Below are positions 1 to 10,381 of a stretch of DNA of 64,000 bases, one piece after another. Below the pieces are notes generated by a model. It saw only the letters and a program-made list of their open reading frames with translations. It was not told the DNA's origin and did not search any database. Made by a program: the position numbers and the translations under genes. Position 1 is the stretch's first letter. The number at the start of each line of letters is the position of its first letter. The DNA is from Thraustochytrium sp. TN22 (taxonomy: Eukaryota > Sar > Bigyra > Thraustochytrida > Thraustochytriidae), in assembly GCA_013306675.1 (NCBI GenBank), contig JABLUY010000083.1, positions 62,001 through 126,000 of the forward strand, given 5' to 3'.

Positions 1-390
1 ATTGTCATCATCACGGTGGCGGCGCGACGCCATGCCGCAGCAAAAGCGAGCAAGCGGGCAAGCGAGCGACCAAGCAAGCAAGAAAGAAACAAGACGGCGC
101 ACCCACGTCTCGGCACGTCTCGTGACAGGCGATCGCAGGCCAGGCTCGGGAACGCGGGATCGTAAACCGCATGATGCAAGCAAGGGATGCAAGCAAGGGA
201 TGCAAGCAAGGGATGCAAGCGAGCCAGAGAGCGAATGGCGAGCCTCGGAGCGACTCCTCCACGGACGCGTAGCCGTCCCGCCAGGGGATGGATCCAATGG
301 TCGCTCATTGGACTGATCGACCCCGGCCGCTCCGCTCACGCGGCAATCGATCGCGTGCGTCACGGCTCGCGCCATGCGCCAGCTCAGGCA

Positions 391-545
391 AGTTGACGGC
401 GCGCGAGTCGGGCCTGGCCTCCAGCGAGGTCTGCGCAACGAGCGTCACGGTTCGCGCCATGCACCCGCTCTGGCCGACCGGGCCGCATCCAAGCTGACGG
501 CGCGCGAGTCGAGCCTGGCCTCCAGCGAGGTCTGCGCAACGAGCG
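391..545. repeat. Direct repeat, about 54 bp, two copies 101 bp apart
   Basis: The segment beginning at 391 (TTGACGGCGCGCGAGTCG and following bases) recurs from 492 with only a few substitutions. The flanking CACGG(C/T)TCGCGCCATGC motif also occurs twice, near 361 and 445. This is a diverged tandem duplication in non-coding DNA. Confidence 0.75.
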
Positions 546-3500
546 AGTTCGAGGAGGCGGCGCCACGCTCTCGCGCGGCCTGCGACTTGCAGACCGACTG
601 CAGCCTCCCTCCAGCTTAAAGTTAGCTCGGCTTCCTCTCTGGCGCACTGCACTGCACTGCAGGCTGCGTTGCGCCGCGCCGCGCGTTGATCATCATCTCT
701 CGCCATCTCAGGCCTGGCCGACGGCGCACACGTACAAGTCTTGCATCAGCCATCATCATCACTGCCCGTGGCACTGCGCCGCTGCTGTGCCTGCCAGCCA
801 GCTGCTGGCTGCCTCCGTACTGCACTGTGTGGTACGGTAGTACTGTACTGCGTGCCCGGGCAGTGCAGTGCAGTGCAGTCCATCATGATGATGATGTGTC
901 AGATGTGCTCCTCAGCCCCGTGGTCCTGGAGCTCGAGCTCCGCGGCGGTGCCTGGGCGCCGACCCGAGACTGTCACGGTGGCCTGCACCGGCAGCCCAGC
1001 GAGGACGCGGGCGCCGGCAGCGTGCAGATGGCGAGGCTCCGGCGCGCAGCCGACGCACACGAGGCGAGGCGAAGACTCGAAGGCGCCCACTGCCTGCGCG
1101 CTGGGATGCAGGCGGGCCAGCGGACAGGGGCGCGTGCCTTCCCAATGGCGAGCCGTGGGGTTGTTGCGCGACGAGCTCGAGATCGATCGACCACGAGCGG
1201 CGCTGCGGCGGCGATCGCGTGAGCGGGCGAGCCTCGCGATCCATCGACCCGGCGACTCGCCCACCCATCCGCCCCGGTCGACGAGCCAAACGCCGCCGTC
1301 GGCGCGCGTGGCGAGCGTGGCGAGGCGAGCAGCTCGGCCCGCGATCGACGGGCTCAATCCGTCGTGGGTCCGCGGCGCAGCGGGCGCGACCCGTGGGCCG
1401 GCGGGCTCGGACGCCCAGCGTAGCTCGTGGCTCGTGGCTCGTGGTGGCTCGTGGCTAGAACTAGCTCGCAAGCGGGCCGAGCTCGCGGAGCTGGCGCGAG
1501 CTCGCTTTAGCTGCTGCCTGGTTGCCACGCACGCACGCACGCTCGCTCGCTCGCTCGTGATCGCACGCACGCACGCTCGCTCCCCATGCGGCCTGCTCCG
1601 CCGCACGCGCCTCCCAGGCTGCAGCGCCGCGGCGAGCTTGACGGAAGGCCAGGCCTCGCCCCCGGTCGAGCGGGATCCCAGCTGGCTGGTACTCCACGCT
1701 CGCCAGTGCCTGGCTCGAGCTCGCGCAGGCCGGCCTACCGTGGCGCCGGCACGCGACCCGTCGCCCCGCGGGAAGGCAGGCTGCCCCGCCACGCGCGTAG
1801 CACGCGGCTCGCGAGCCACGCCGTCCCAGAGCGTGAGAACCATGAGAAGAGATCTCAGCGCGCGAGATGGTAGCTTGGCAAGCAAAGCGCCTGGCAGGCT
1901 GGCTGCATGATTGATTCTCTCCTCGCTCGCCTCGCATCGCCTCGCCTCGCATCGGTCGATCAATCACTCCATCAGTCCATCGCCACGCGCAAGGCTTCGC
2001 CGCGCACGAGGTCCGTTTGCGCGAGCGCGAGCGGCTCGGCGCGGCCCGGCCTGGTGACCAGACATAGTAGCTCTAGCCGCCCGCTTCTTCCACTGGGTGC
2101 CGTCGCCATTGATGGACCCGGCCTGGCTGCTGCAGCCCGTCGCCGATTCCCCCTGGCAGCAGCCTCGAGGTCGCGTGCGCTCCGAGTCGGCCCCGCGCCG
2201 CCGACTCGCCTTGACTTGACTTGCCTTGGTGCGATCGAGCAGCCTGCCTGCCCGCCTCGCCCCGCCTCGCCTCGCCTCGTGACGACGATGCATGTGCGCC
2301 ACTTGCGTGCAGTGGCCGCCGCCGACGAAGACCTCCCCTGGAGACGACGAGTCCTCCTCGCCGGGTCCTAGCTAGCTGCGAGCGAGCTACGAGTCGCAGG
2401 ACATGGAGTTCGAGCGCGAGTGCCTGTGCAGCGGGCGAGCGACCACGACTCGGGCGCGGCGCGCGCTGCGCGTGGCGATCGATTGATGCGATGAGACGAC
2501 AACTTGAAGGCGGCTGGCCGGTCGACCACGGGACGAAGGCCTGGCGTGCGCGCCCGCGAGTGCTCTTCCGGCGGGCTGCACATGGTGATGGCAGGCATGG
2601 CAGCGAGCTTGTGTGGGTGGGCGAGCGGCCGCCAGCTTCGCGAGCCGAGCCAAGCTGAGCCGAGCCGAGCCGAGCCGAGCCGAGCCGAGCCGGGCGGGGC
2701 GGGGCGGAGCGGAGGGAAGCGGAGCCGAGCTTGGCAAGCTTGCGTCGCGTGGCCTTGCCTTGGCTTGCCTTGCGTTGGCTTGCCTTGCGTTGCGTTGGCT
2801 TGCGTTGCGTCGCGCTGTCACGTGAGGCGCGGCGAGGCGTCGCGTTGCGCTGGTTGCGTCGCGTCAACCTGCGTAGTACGGCGTCGCCCAGGCTCGGGCT
2901 CGGCGGCGTCCAGGCTCGATGACGACCACGATGGCGGTAAATCGGGTCGACCCCTCGCAGCCAGGAGCCTGCCTACGAAGGGCGGGCCATGGCATGGCAT
3001 GGCTTGGCATGGCATGGCATGGCATGGCCTGCCTTAGCTAGCTAGCACACGTGAGATCGCCGGGCGAGCCACGGCGCGGCGCAGCTGGCAGGCCGTCGAA
3101 ATGCGAGCATCATGCCAGAATCCGGTCGTGATCTTCCCCCTCGCGAGTCTCGTGCGCCTGGCAGCTGGCCTTGCTCGGGCCTGGCCTGCAGGCAGGTGAG
3201 ATGAGAAGCGAGAAGCGAAGCGATGAGATGAGATGAGATGAGATCGCCCGCGACCCGGCCGGTGGCGGGCCAGCGGCGCGGCGCGGCGCACCACGCTCCA
3301 CTCGAAGTCGCGCCTCCGCCTCGTTCGTTAGTTCGCGCCACGCGCCTGGCTGGCCAGCCGCGCGGCGCGGCCCGCCCGTCTGTGTCTTGCCGCTGTCGCA
3401 GCGCTCGTCTGCGCGCCTGCAGCCCGCCGCACGCGCCAGCCCGCGGCCTCGCCTCGCCTCGCGCGCCTCGCCTCGCCCGCCGCCCGCCCGCCTCCGCCGG

Positions 3501-4331
3501 CGCCCACGCGGCACCTCGCGCGCCTCGCCGCCCTCCGGCCTCGCGCAGCCGCGCTAGCTAGCTGGCCAGCAGCGGCAGCAGCAGCAGGCCAGGCAGCCGT
3601 GCGCGCACGCACTCGAAATGCCGCGGCCTCGTGCTCGTGCCGGACTCCTGCGGACCGCCGAGGGGACCGCGGCGCGGCGTCCCCCGGCTCGGAACGAGTG
3701 CCGGCTGGGCATCAAACTCGAAAAGCGCCGCGCGGCGGCGGGCTCGGGCGCGGCGGCGGCGCGCGGGAGGGCGCCGCGGGCGGGAGGGCGCGGCGCGGCA
3801 GGCGGCAGGCGGCGAGGGCGGCGCAGCGCGGCGCGGCGCGGCGCGGCGCGGCGCGGCGGCCGGCCGAGGCGGCAAAGCGCGCAAAGCGGGACGCGCCGCG
3901 GCATCGCGGGACGCGCCGCAGACGCCGCGCGGCGCGGCGGGCGCGCGCGCGGGCGCGCGGCGCGCGAGGGCGCGCGGGCGCGCGCGCGCGGAGGCAGCGG
4001 CGCGCGGAGGCGAGGCGAGGCGAGGCGAGGAGGCGGCGAGGCCGCGAGCAGGAGCGAGGCGCGCGCGGGGGAGGACGAGGCGGGCGAGGTGGGCGCCGAC
4101 AGCGGCGAGGCCCACGCGCTAACGGCGGCGAGGAACGCGGCGGCGGAAGGCAGGAGGGAGGGAGAGCAGGAGGCGCGCCGGCCGCGGCTCGACCCGCGCG
4201 CTGCGCCGAGCCTGCCCTGCCCTGCCGGCCTGCCGGCGACCTGCACAGGCACAGCCAGCTTGCTCGCTAGCTAGCTAGCTGGTGGCGCGGCATAGCGCCT
4301 CGGCGAGGCCGGGCGCGGCGAGCGCGAGCGC

Positions 4332-4337
<6 letters not shown>

Positions 4338-4372
<35 letters not shown>
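4338..4372. repeat. GA dinucleotide microsatellite
   Basis: An uninterrupted GAGAGA tract. Similar tracts occur at about 5940-5975 and just after the gene ending at 9569 (about 9617-9643). Confidence 0.85.
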
Positions 4373-4375
<3 letters not shown>

Positions 4376-7300
4376 ACAGAAGAGAGGCCGCGGCGGAGGA
4401 CACCGCAGGCCTGGGCGGCCGTCGCTGCCGGGCCTGGCGTGCCTGGCGTGCGCGGCGTGCGCGGGGCCGCCGGACGGCCCTTGTCGCAGCACAGACCGCC
4501 AAGCCCTCCCGAGCGCGCGGGCCGTGTATCGAGCAGAGCAGAGCAGAGCAGAGCCGAGCCGACCGAGCGCTAGCGGGCGGCGGTGGCCCTGCCGGCGCCG
4601 GTCCTGTCTGGCGACCTCTTCGTTGGACGACCTGGCAGCGGGGCGCAGCCGGAGCAGCAACGACAGCGGCTGCTGCAGCGTTGCAGGCCGAGCAGAGCAG
4701 AGCAGAGTAGAGCAGAGCAGAGGCCTCGCCTTGCCGCAGAGAGCAGCATACTGAGACGGCGGCGCGGCAGGAGGCACCAGGACGAGGTGCAGCGCGTGTA
4801 CAGCGGCCGCAAGACCACCGCCGCATAGCGCAGGCGGCCGGCGAGGGAGTCCGGCCGACCGTCGCGGGCAGCCCGCGCGCGCGCCTCTTGAGCAGGTGCA
4901 GCGCGGAAGGGAAGCCCAGCCCGCGGCGAGCGAACAGCTAGCGAGTAAGCTTGTCGTTGCCTACGACAGCGGCATCGCGCCACGCACGCGCGCGCGCGCG
5001 CGCGCGAGGGAGAGAGAAAGAGAAGAGAGAAAGAAGCGAGAGAGCAAAGCCGGGCCGCGCGGCACGCCGCGAGCACGTGAGCTCCGTCGGCGCGCCACCC
5101 GCAGGACCGGCCTCGGGCATCGCTCATCGCTCATTGATTGCCTGGCCATCGCTCATCGTCTGTCCATCGCATATCACAGCGAAGCAGCGACCGAGCGAGG
5201 TGGCCAGCGAGCGCGCCGCCCGCGCGCGCACGCCGCCGCGCGCCACCGCCGCGCGCGCGCCACACCGCGCGCCGCCGCCCTGCGGCAGCGTCGCCTGGTG
5301 TTTGCGCTTCTGCAGCAGCTCTGCTGCGCGTGCGGCTTGGCTTGCCTCACTGATTGACTGACTGTCTGTGTGAAGGGCAGCCGTGAGCGTGCCGTGGGGC
5401 GCCACGCCAGGGCACGCGCGCCGCGCCCTAGGCAGGGCAGGGCAGGCCAGCAGCGCCGCCGCGAACCCTGCGCGCCGCGCTCGCGGCGAGCACGGCGGTA
5501 CGAGTAAGCGAGCGAGCGAGCGTAGTTTTTGGCTGCGAGCCTTTTCTGCTCGGTGTTTGTATCGTGCACGGTAACGTGGGTAGGCAGTCAAGCAGCGCGA
5601 GGTGGACCTCCAGCTGCTCGCGCAGCGCTCGTGGGGCGCGTTCAAGACCAAGGCGGCGTTGCTTCTCGCCCTCCAAGCCGCCCTCCGCCCCGCCCGTCCG
5701 GCTCGGTGAGAGGACCGCGAGTCCATTTTGGCGCGTGGCCCGGCTGGACAGCCCGCAGCGCGCTCTGGACGTGACGTTTACCGAGAGTGGGCGACGCCTT
5801 CGGAAGCGTTTTATTTTGCTTGCTTGCTTGCTTGCCTGCAGTGAGCAAGCCAGTCAGTCGAGCGAGTGAACGAGGCCGGCCTGGACGAGGCGAGGCGAGG
5901 CGAGGCGAGACGAGACAGCAGCACAAGCGGAACACCCAGGAGAGAGAGAGGGAGAGAGAGAGACAGAGAGAGAGAGCTTCGCCCGCCCGCTCGTCACGAG
6001 ACCTGGAGGCGGACGTCTCCGGCTCCGCCAGCTAGCCTAGCTACCGCCAGCTCTCTAGCTTAGCTAGCTCAGAGGCTCGCGAGGAGTGGATTCTTCTTCC
6101 TCGACGCCGACGAAGTGGACTCGCGCGCGATCAAGCCGAGACCGACTCACGTCACGCCTCGCACACGAGGAGGGAAACCGAGGCAGAACCGCCACACAAC
6201 ACAACCCGTGTAGGCCAGCACGCAGACTTGGAGCATCTCCCGCTCCCGCGCGCCAGGAAGGACAGGAGACCAGGCGGGCCGCGCGCGCGGCCGGGGCGCG
6301 GGCCATTGGCCCCGCCGCCGGCCTGGTCGAGGTCTCGCAGGGCGCAGCGCAGCGCGCGCAGCGCAGCGCGCAGCGCAAAGTACGGCGATCCTGGATTCGT
6401 GGTTCGCATTCCAAGGCGAACCACTGCACTGCACTGCGCTGCACTGCACAGAGACTGGTAAGTCCAACCAACCAACGGTTGCTGGGTGGTTAGGTTAGGT
6501 AGGTGGGGTGGGTGGGTGGAGTCCGGCCGGCCGGCTGGCTGGGTGGCCAGGACAACGACGACGCGACCGACGACGTCCTGGGCATGGCCCCAGGGCCCGT
6601 GCGCCCGCCCTGCGCGGCAGTTCTGCGCGCCCGCCCTGCGCGCCCGCCTCCCGCCGGCCGGCCGCCCGGCCTGGCGTTGGATAGTGAAGATGGCGACCTA
6701 GCACGGGTGCACGTGGCCCTTCGCGGCTCGGATCCAGCGCGTGCCACTCAGTGGTGGCAGGGGAGGCGAGGGAGAGAAGGAGAGGGCGCGCGGGGCGCGC
6801 GGCGAAAGACCCGCGCGCGGCCGCCACCGCACGGGCCACGATGCTCGATCAATCGATCGAGCGAGCGTTGGTCGCGCGCACGAGCCTGCTGCTTGTGTCT
6901 CTGTCTGGGATGCGGGCAAGCGTGCAGACAAGCGGGCGGACGAGGCGCGCAGCAATGGCGGTGCTGCGGGAGTTGGATTGCGGACTAACGGCGAGAGCGA
7001 CAGCAGGAAGCAGGAAGCGGCTCTTTCAGTCCACTTCGGCGCCCCAGCGGCTAGCTTCGCTTGCGAGGCGTGGGCTTGGTTGCGCATCGTCAGCTAGCCC
7101 AGCGCCCCTGCCCCATCCCGTCCCGTCCCGTCCCGTCTCGTAAGCGAGTCAAGGCGAGGCGAGGCGAGGCGAGGCGGAGGTGCCGGCGAAGAGGTCCAGC
7201 AATCTGGATTCGCCGCCGGAGCCCGCGCAGCACCAGCCACGCGAGCGCTAGCCCAGCCCGGCCGGATTGGCGAGCCAGAGGTGAAGCCAGCACCAGCTGC

Positions 7301-7526
7301 CTGGAGCGCAAGGCGAGGCGAGACACGGCGAGACACGACACGGCACGGCACGGCACGAGGGCGACGAAGGCCACCGGGGGCTGTCAGATCGTCATCTGTC
7401 AGATCGTCATCACCAGCCGCACGCGATATCGCAAGGGACTCGGCACGCAGACAAGCAGCTCCAGCTCGCGAGAGCAACTGCTGCTTCGAATAGAAAGCAG
7501 CCGCCGCCCAGACCGACCGCCTGCCG

Positions 7527-9569
7527 ATGCTGCTGGCCGCGACGTATCCCAAGGACGCCGCAGCCGAGTGGAACTCAAGCACCGCCACCACCATCGACCA
7601 GCGTGGCCGCAACGAGCGCGGCGGTGGGCGCCAAACGCCGCCCATCGCCGCCAGCTCACCACCACCACCCACGCTCCCGCAAACGACGCTGCCTCTCGAG
7701 CAGCAACAGCAAGACCACCAGCGCCAGGCCCTGCAGCAGCAGCAGCAGCAGCATGACCAGGTGATCCTACGCCACTTCAGCCAACTAGACAGCCAGCATC
7801 ATCAGCACCAACTCCAACAACAACAACAACACCACCACCACCAGATGATTCAGGCCGCTTCCGGCGCCCAGGGCCTGTCCCCTACGCTTGGTGCCGATCT
7901 CTTCTCGCATCCGTGGGGGGCCGTGTCGCGGCTGCCGCCGCCGCCGCCGCCCCAGGTCTCCGGCGCTCTGCCCGCCATCCACACCACCATCTCGCCGCCC
8001 AGCGTGAGCGACCAGCTCATGCTCGGCTCGTCCCTGTCCTCCCCAGCCTCTGGAGCCACCGCGCTGCGTGAGCACCTGCACCAGCAGCAGTCGACACCCG
8101 CCAGCGGCAATGCGCCGCGCTTGCGCCGCCCGCAGCAGCAGCAGCAGCAGCACAATGCGGACGAGGAGGCCGAGGAGGAGGAGGTAGAGGAGGAAGAGGT
8201 AGAGGACGAGGATGGGGCCGAGGCGAACCAAGGGCATGAGTCCGAGATCACCGTCAAGGACGCCAACTGGTTCCTCGATGCTCTCGAGGTCTACCACAAG
8301 AGCGATCTCACCCCCGAGGAGCGCTCCGAGCTCGAGCTCTCCGGCCTGCGCGACAAGGCCAAACATCGCAACGCCGTCCTCTTCCAGGATGACCTCGCCT
8401 TTCTGCTCCGTGGGACCGAGCGCTACAGCTTCGACCCAATCGCCTTCTCGCGCAGCTCCACCTGCAGTGGCGACCAGCGCATCTTCAAGCTCCGCGAGTG
8501 CACCAAGCTCGTCCTGCGCGGCTATCGCCGCAGCCTTCGTAATGCGCCACCCGGGAGTTGCGTCTGGTCCGCGCTCATGTACCGCCTCGAGTACTTCATG
8601 CGCAACAAGTCCGGCATCGAGGGCGTACGAATGAGCGAGCGTGTCGAGGGGGTGCGCCACAAGGAGGCTACGCTCTTTGTCGAGGACTATCACATCTCGC
8701 GCAGCAACTTCGCCAAGCTCGCGCGTCAGGTTCTCAAAGCTGAGGACGATGCTGCAGGCGCCGCCTCCGCCTCATCTTCTTCGTCTTCCAACATCGTCCC
8801 TGTCGCGCCCAATGTGCCGCCTCCATCCGGCCTCGCCCCAGAGGTGGCGGCCCCTCCGGACGCATCCTCGCGCTTCAACACCGGCCGGAGGAGGCCGGCC
8901 TCGGCAAGCAGCTCCGCCAACACCGTCCCTGTCGCGCCCTCTGTGCCGCCTCCATCCGGCCCCGCCGCAGAGCTGGCGGCCCCTCCGGACGCATCTCCGC
9001 GCTTCAACACCGGCCGGAGGCCGGGCTCGGCAAGCAGCTCCGCCAGCACGGCTAAGAAGAAGCGCCCGGCTTCAGCGCGCGAGACCGCTGTGCGCCGACC
9101 CGCGCACCGCGAGCGTCGCAAGAGCGCCCCGGCCATCGGCTCGCCCACCAGCTACGGCGAGCCCATGCAGCAGGAGCCCGCGCTTCCGGACCAGGTGCCC
9201 TCCGTGCAGCCCACGCACGACCTTGCGCTCCACCAGCACCAACACCCCGCCGCGCCCGCCACGCACGACGAGGAGCATAAGCGCAATCTCGACGCGCGCG
9301 CAGAGTCTGATGACGCCCGCCCCTCGTTCAAGCGCCCGCGGAGCACCCCGATCTCGCCCACGTCCAGCCGCAAGGCCGACGACCTCAGCGCGCTCGTCGC
9401 CGGTCATCCAGGCCCTGTGGCTGCCTCAGCCTCCTCATCATCCACCTCAGCTGCCGCGCCTGCCGCAGCAGCTGGTGCGGAGGCTGCGCTGGAGGCGGCG
9501 GAGGTGGGACCAGCGTCCTCCGCTTTCTCGCCTTCCAACGCACGCCAAAAGCAAAGGAGGCGCAAGTAG
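7527..9569 (+). CDS. Gln-rich, acidic nuclear-type protein of unknown function (680 aa)
   Basis: I do not recognise this family. The frame starts at an ATG (7527) and runs 680 codons without interruption. Residues about 50-115 are rich in Gln and His with poly-Gln runs; residues about 211-231 are almost purely Glu/Asp. Residues about 238-404 are the only complex, globular-looking part, rich in charged, aromatic and aliphatic residues with no motif I can name. Residues about 422-508 contain a 43-residue in-frame tandem duplication (Pro/Ser/Ala-rich, each copy ending in RFNTGRR). A basic cluster AKKKRP near 512 and a C-terminal RQKQRRRK look like nuclear localisation signals. The pattern suggests a transcriptional or chromatin-associated protein, but that is inference from composition. 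No intron is needed. Confidence 0.7.
   Translation: MLLAATYPKDAAAEWNSSTATTIDQRGRNERGGGRQTPPIAASSPPPPTLPQTTLPLEQQQQDHQRQALQQQQQQHDQVILRHFSQLDSQHHQHQLQQQQQHHHHQMIQAASGAQGLSPTLGADLFSHPWGAVSRLPPPPPPQVSGALPAIHTTISPPSVSDQLMLGSSLSSPASGATALREHLHQQQSTPASGNAPRLRRPQQQQQQHNADEEAEEEEVEEEEVEDEDGAEANQGHESEITVKDANWFLDALEVYHKSDLTPEERSELELSGLRDKAKHRNAVLFQDDLAFLLRGTERYSFDPIAFSRSSTCSGDQRIFKLRECTKLVLRGYRRSLRNAPPGSCVWSALMYRLEYFMRNKSGIEGVRMSERVEGVRHKEATLFVEDYHISRSNFAKLARQVLKAEDDAAGAASASSSSSSNIVPVAPNVPPPSGLAPEVAAPPDASSRFNTGRRRPASASSSANTVPVAPSVPPPSGPAAELAAPPDASPRFNTGRRPGSASSSASTAKKKRPASARETAVRRPAHRERRKSAPAIGSPTSYGEPMQQEPALPDQVPSVQPTHDLALHQHQHPAAPATHDEEHKRNLDARAESDDARPSFKRPRSTPISPTSSRKADDLSALVAGHPGPVAASASSSSTSAAAPAAAAGAEAALEAAEVGPASSAFSPSNARQKQRRRK
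8793..9050 (+). repeat. 129-bp in-frame tandem duplication inside the Gln-rich protein gene
   Basis: Two adjacent 129-bp copies (about 8793-8921 and 8922-9050) encode near-identical 43-residue Pro/Ser/Ala-rich segments. The length is a multiple of three, so the frame is kept. Confidence 0.8.
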
Positions 9570-10381
9570 TCCCGTTGCACAGGCAAGACGTGAGAAGACG
9601 AGACCGAATTCAGAGTGAGCGAGAGAGAGAGAGAGAGAGAGGAAAAGAGAGCGCTCGCGCCGCGCGCGCGCGCGCCGCCGCCGCCGCCATGATTCCAAGC
9701 CGGACGGCCGCGACACGATGGAGTGCGCATTGCCCGCGAGTTCTTCTGCAGAGAGCACCTCGCTTGAGCTCGACTCCACATTGACTACTGTCTGATCATA
9801 CTTTTACATGAGTACGCGCTTTTCATATTTTTGCAAGTCATCTCCAAGTTGATGATGATTGACAGCGACGCTCTGGTACATGGCAGGCGGGGGCGACGGG
9901 CGCACACGGCAGACAGCATCTTATCCTTGCTCGCGCCGGCATCCCTCCCCAGCCTTACCGCGAGCACTTCACGTGTGCTTCCTTCATCTTCATGGACCCG
10001 AACTTGTTCATCTTCATGGACCCGAACTTGATGACAGTGCACGGCACGGCAGCTCTGCTAAATCTGTAAGGTCGCTCTGGACGGCCGGCCGTCACCGCCG
10101 TGACAACGTAGGAGTACTACTGTGACCACTACTTGTACGGCACGCCGTCGCGGCCTCACATGTCAGCGGCGTAGTGACTAACGCTAGTACTCAGCCCACT
10201 GCGGCCTGTCGTCGTTGACCACCGTGGCACCGTGCAACTGGGGACTCGGAGTCTCGGAACCCCCTCCTTCGGCGACCGACGGCCGCACTGCATGGGCAGC
10301 ATGGCAAACGGTTTTGGTTAGGCTCCCTCGTGTCTGCGCGGGCAGTCGGCGGCGGCGGCCGCGCGCCGCGCGTGGCTCGCC
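9570..10381. other. Intergenic region between two plus-strand genes
   Basis: This holds a GA tract at about 9617-9643, a CGC/GCC run near 9660-9690, then a less GC-rich part. An exact 24-bp tandem duplication (TTCATCTTCATGGACCCGAA...) occupies 9983-10006 and 10007-10030. I see no tRNA or conserved frame. The last few hundred bases presumably carry the promoter of the following gene. Confidence 0.5.
9983..10030. repeat. Exact 24-bp tandem duplication
   Basis: Two identical head-to-tail 24-bp units, beginning TTCATCTTCATGG, in intergenic DNA. Confidence 0.9.

Larger units (their letters stand above)
1..7526. other. Gene-poor, microsatellite-rich region
   Basis: I see no supportable gene here. 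The open frames are short or made of Arg/Ala/Ser/Pro-rich low-complexity residues on both strands, as expected from random GC-rich DNA. The stretch is packed with pentanucleotide runs: GAGCC near 2645-2695, GGCAT near 2990-3027, GGCGA near 4010-4030, 5885-5910 and 7150-7175, GAGCA near 4535-4560, CCCGT near 7118-7140, and GCAGT/CACTG near 640-660, 860-880 and 6420-6445. GA dinucleotide runs lie at about 4338-4372 and 5940-5975. A roughly 54-bp segment starting at 391 recurs with few differences at 492. TAGC runs occur at 2369, 3035, 3555, 4268 and 6057. The DNA nearest 7.5 kb may hold the promoter of the next gene. Confidence 0.6.

Noticed and set aside
741-1963. Long overlapping frames of 354-389 codons on both strands
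   Set aside because: Composition is Arg/Ala/Ser low complexity, no domain or motif is visible, and GC-rich DNA produces such frames by chance on both strands.
3554-4270. Frames of 160-230 codons on both strands
   Set aside because: Made of GGCGA and GCGCGG repeats; Arg/Ala polymers with no conserved feature.
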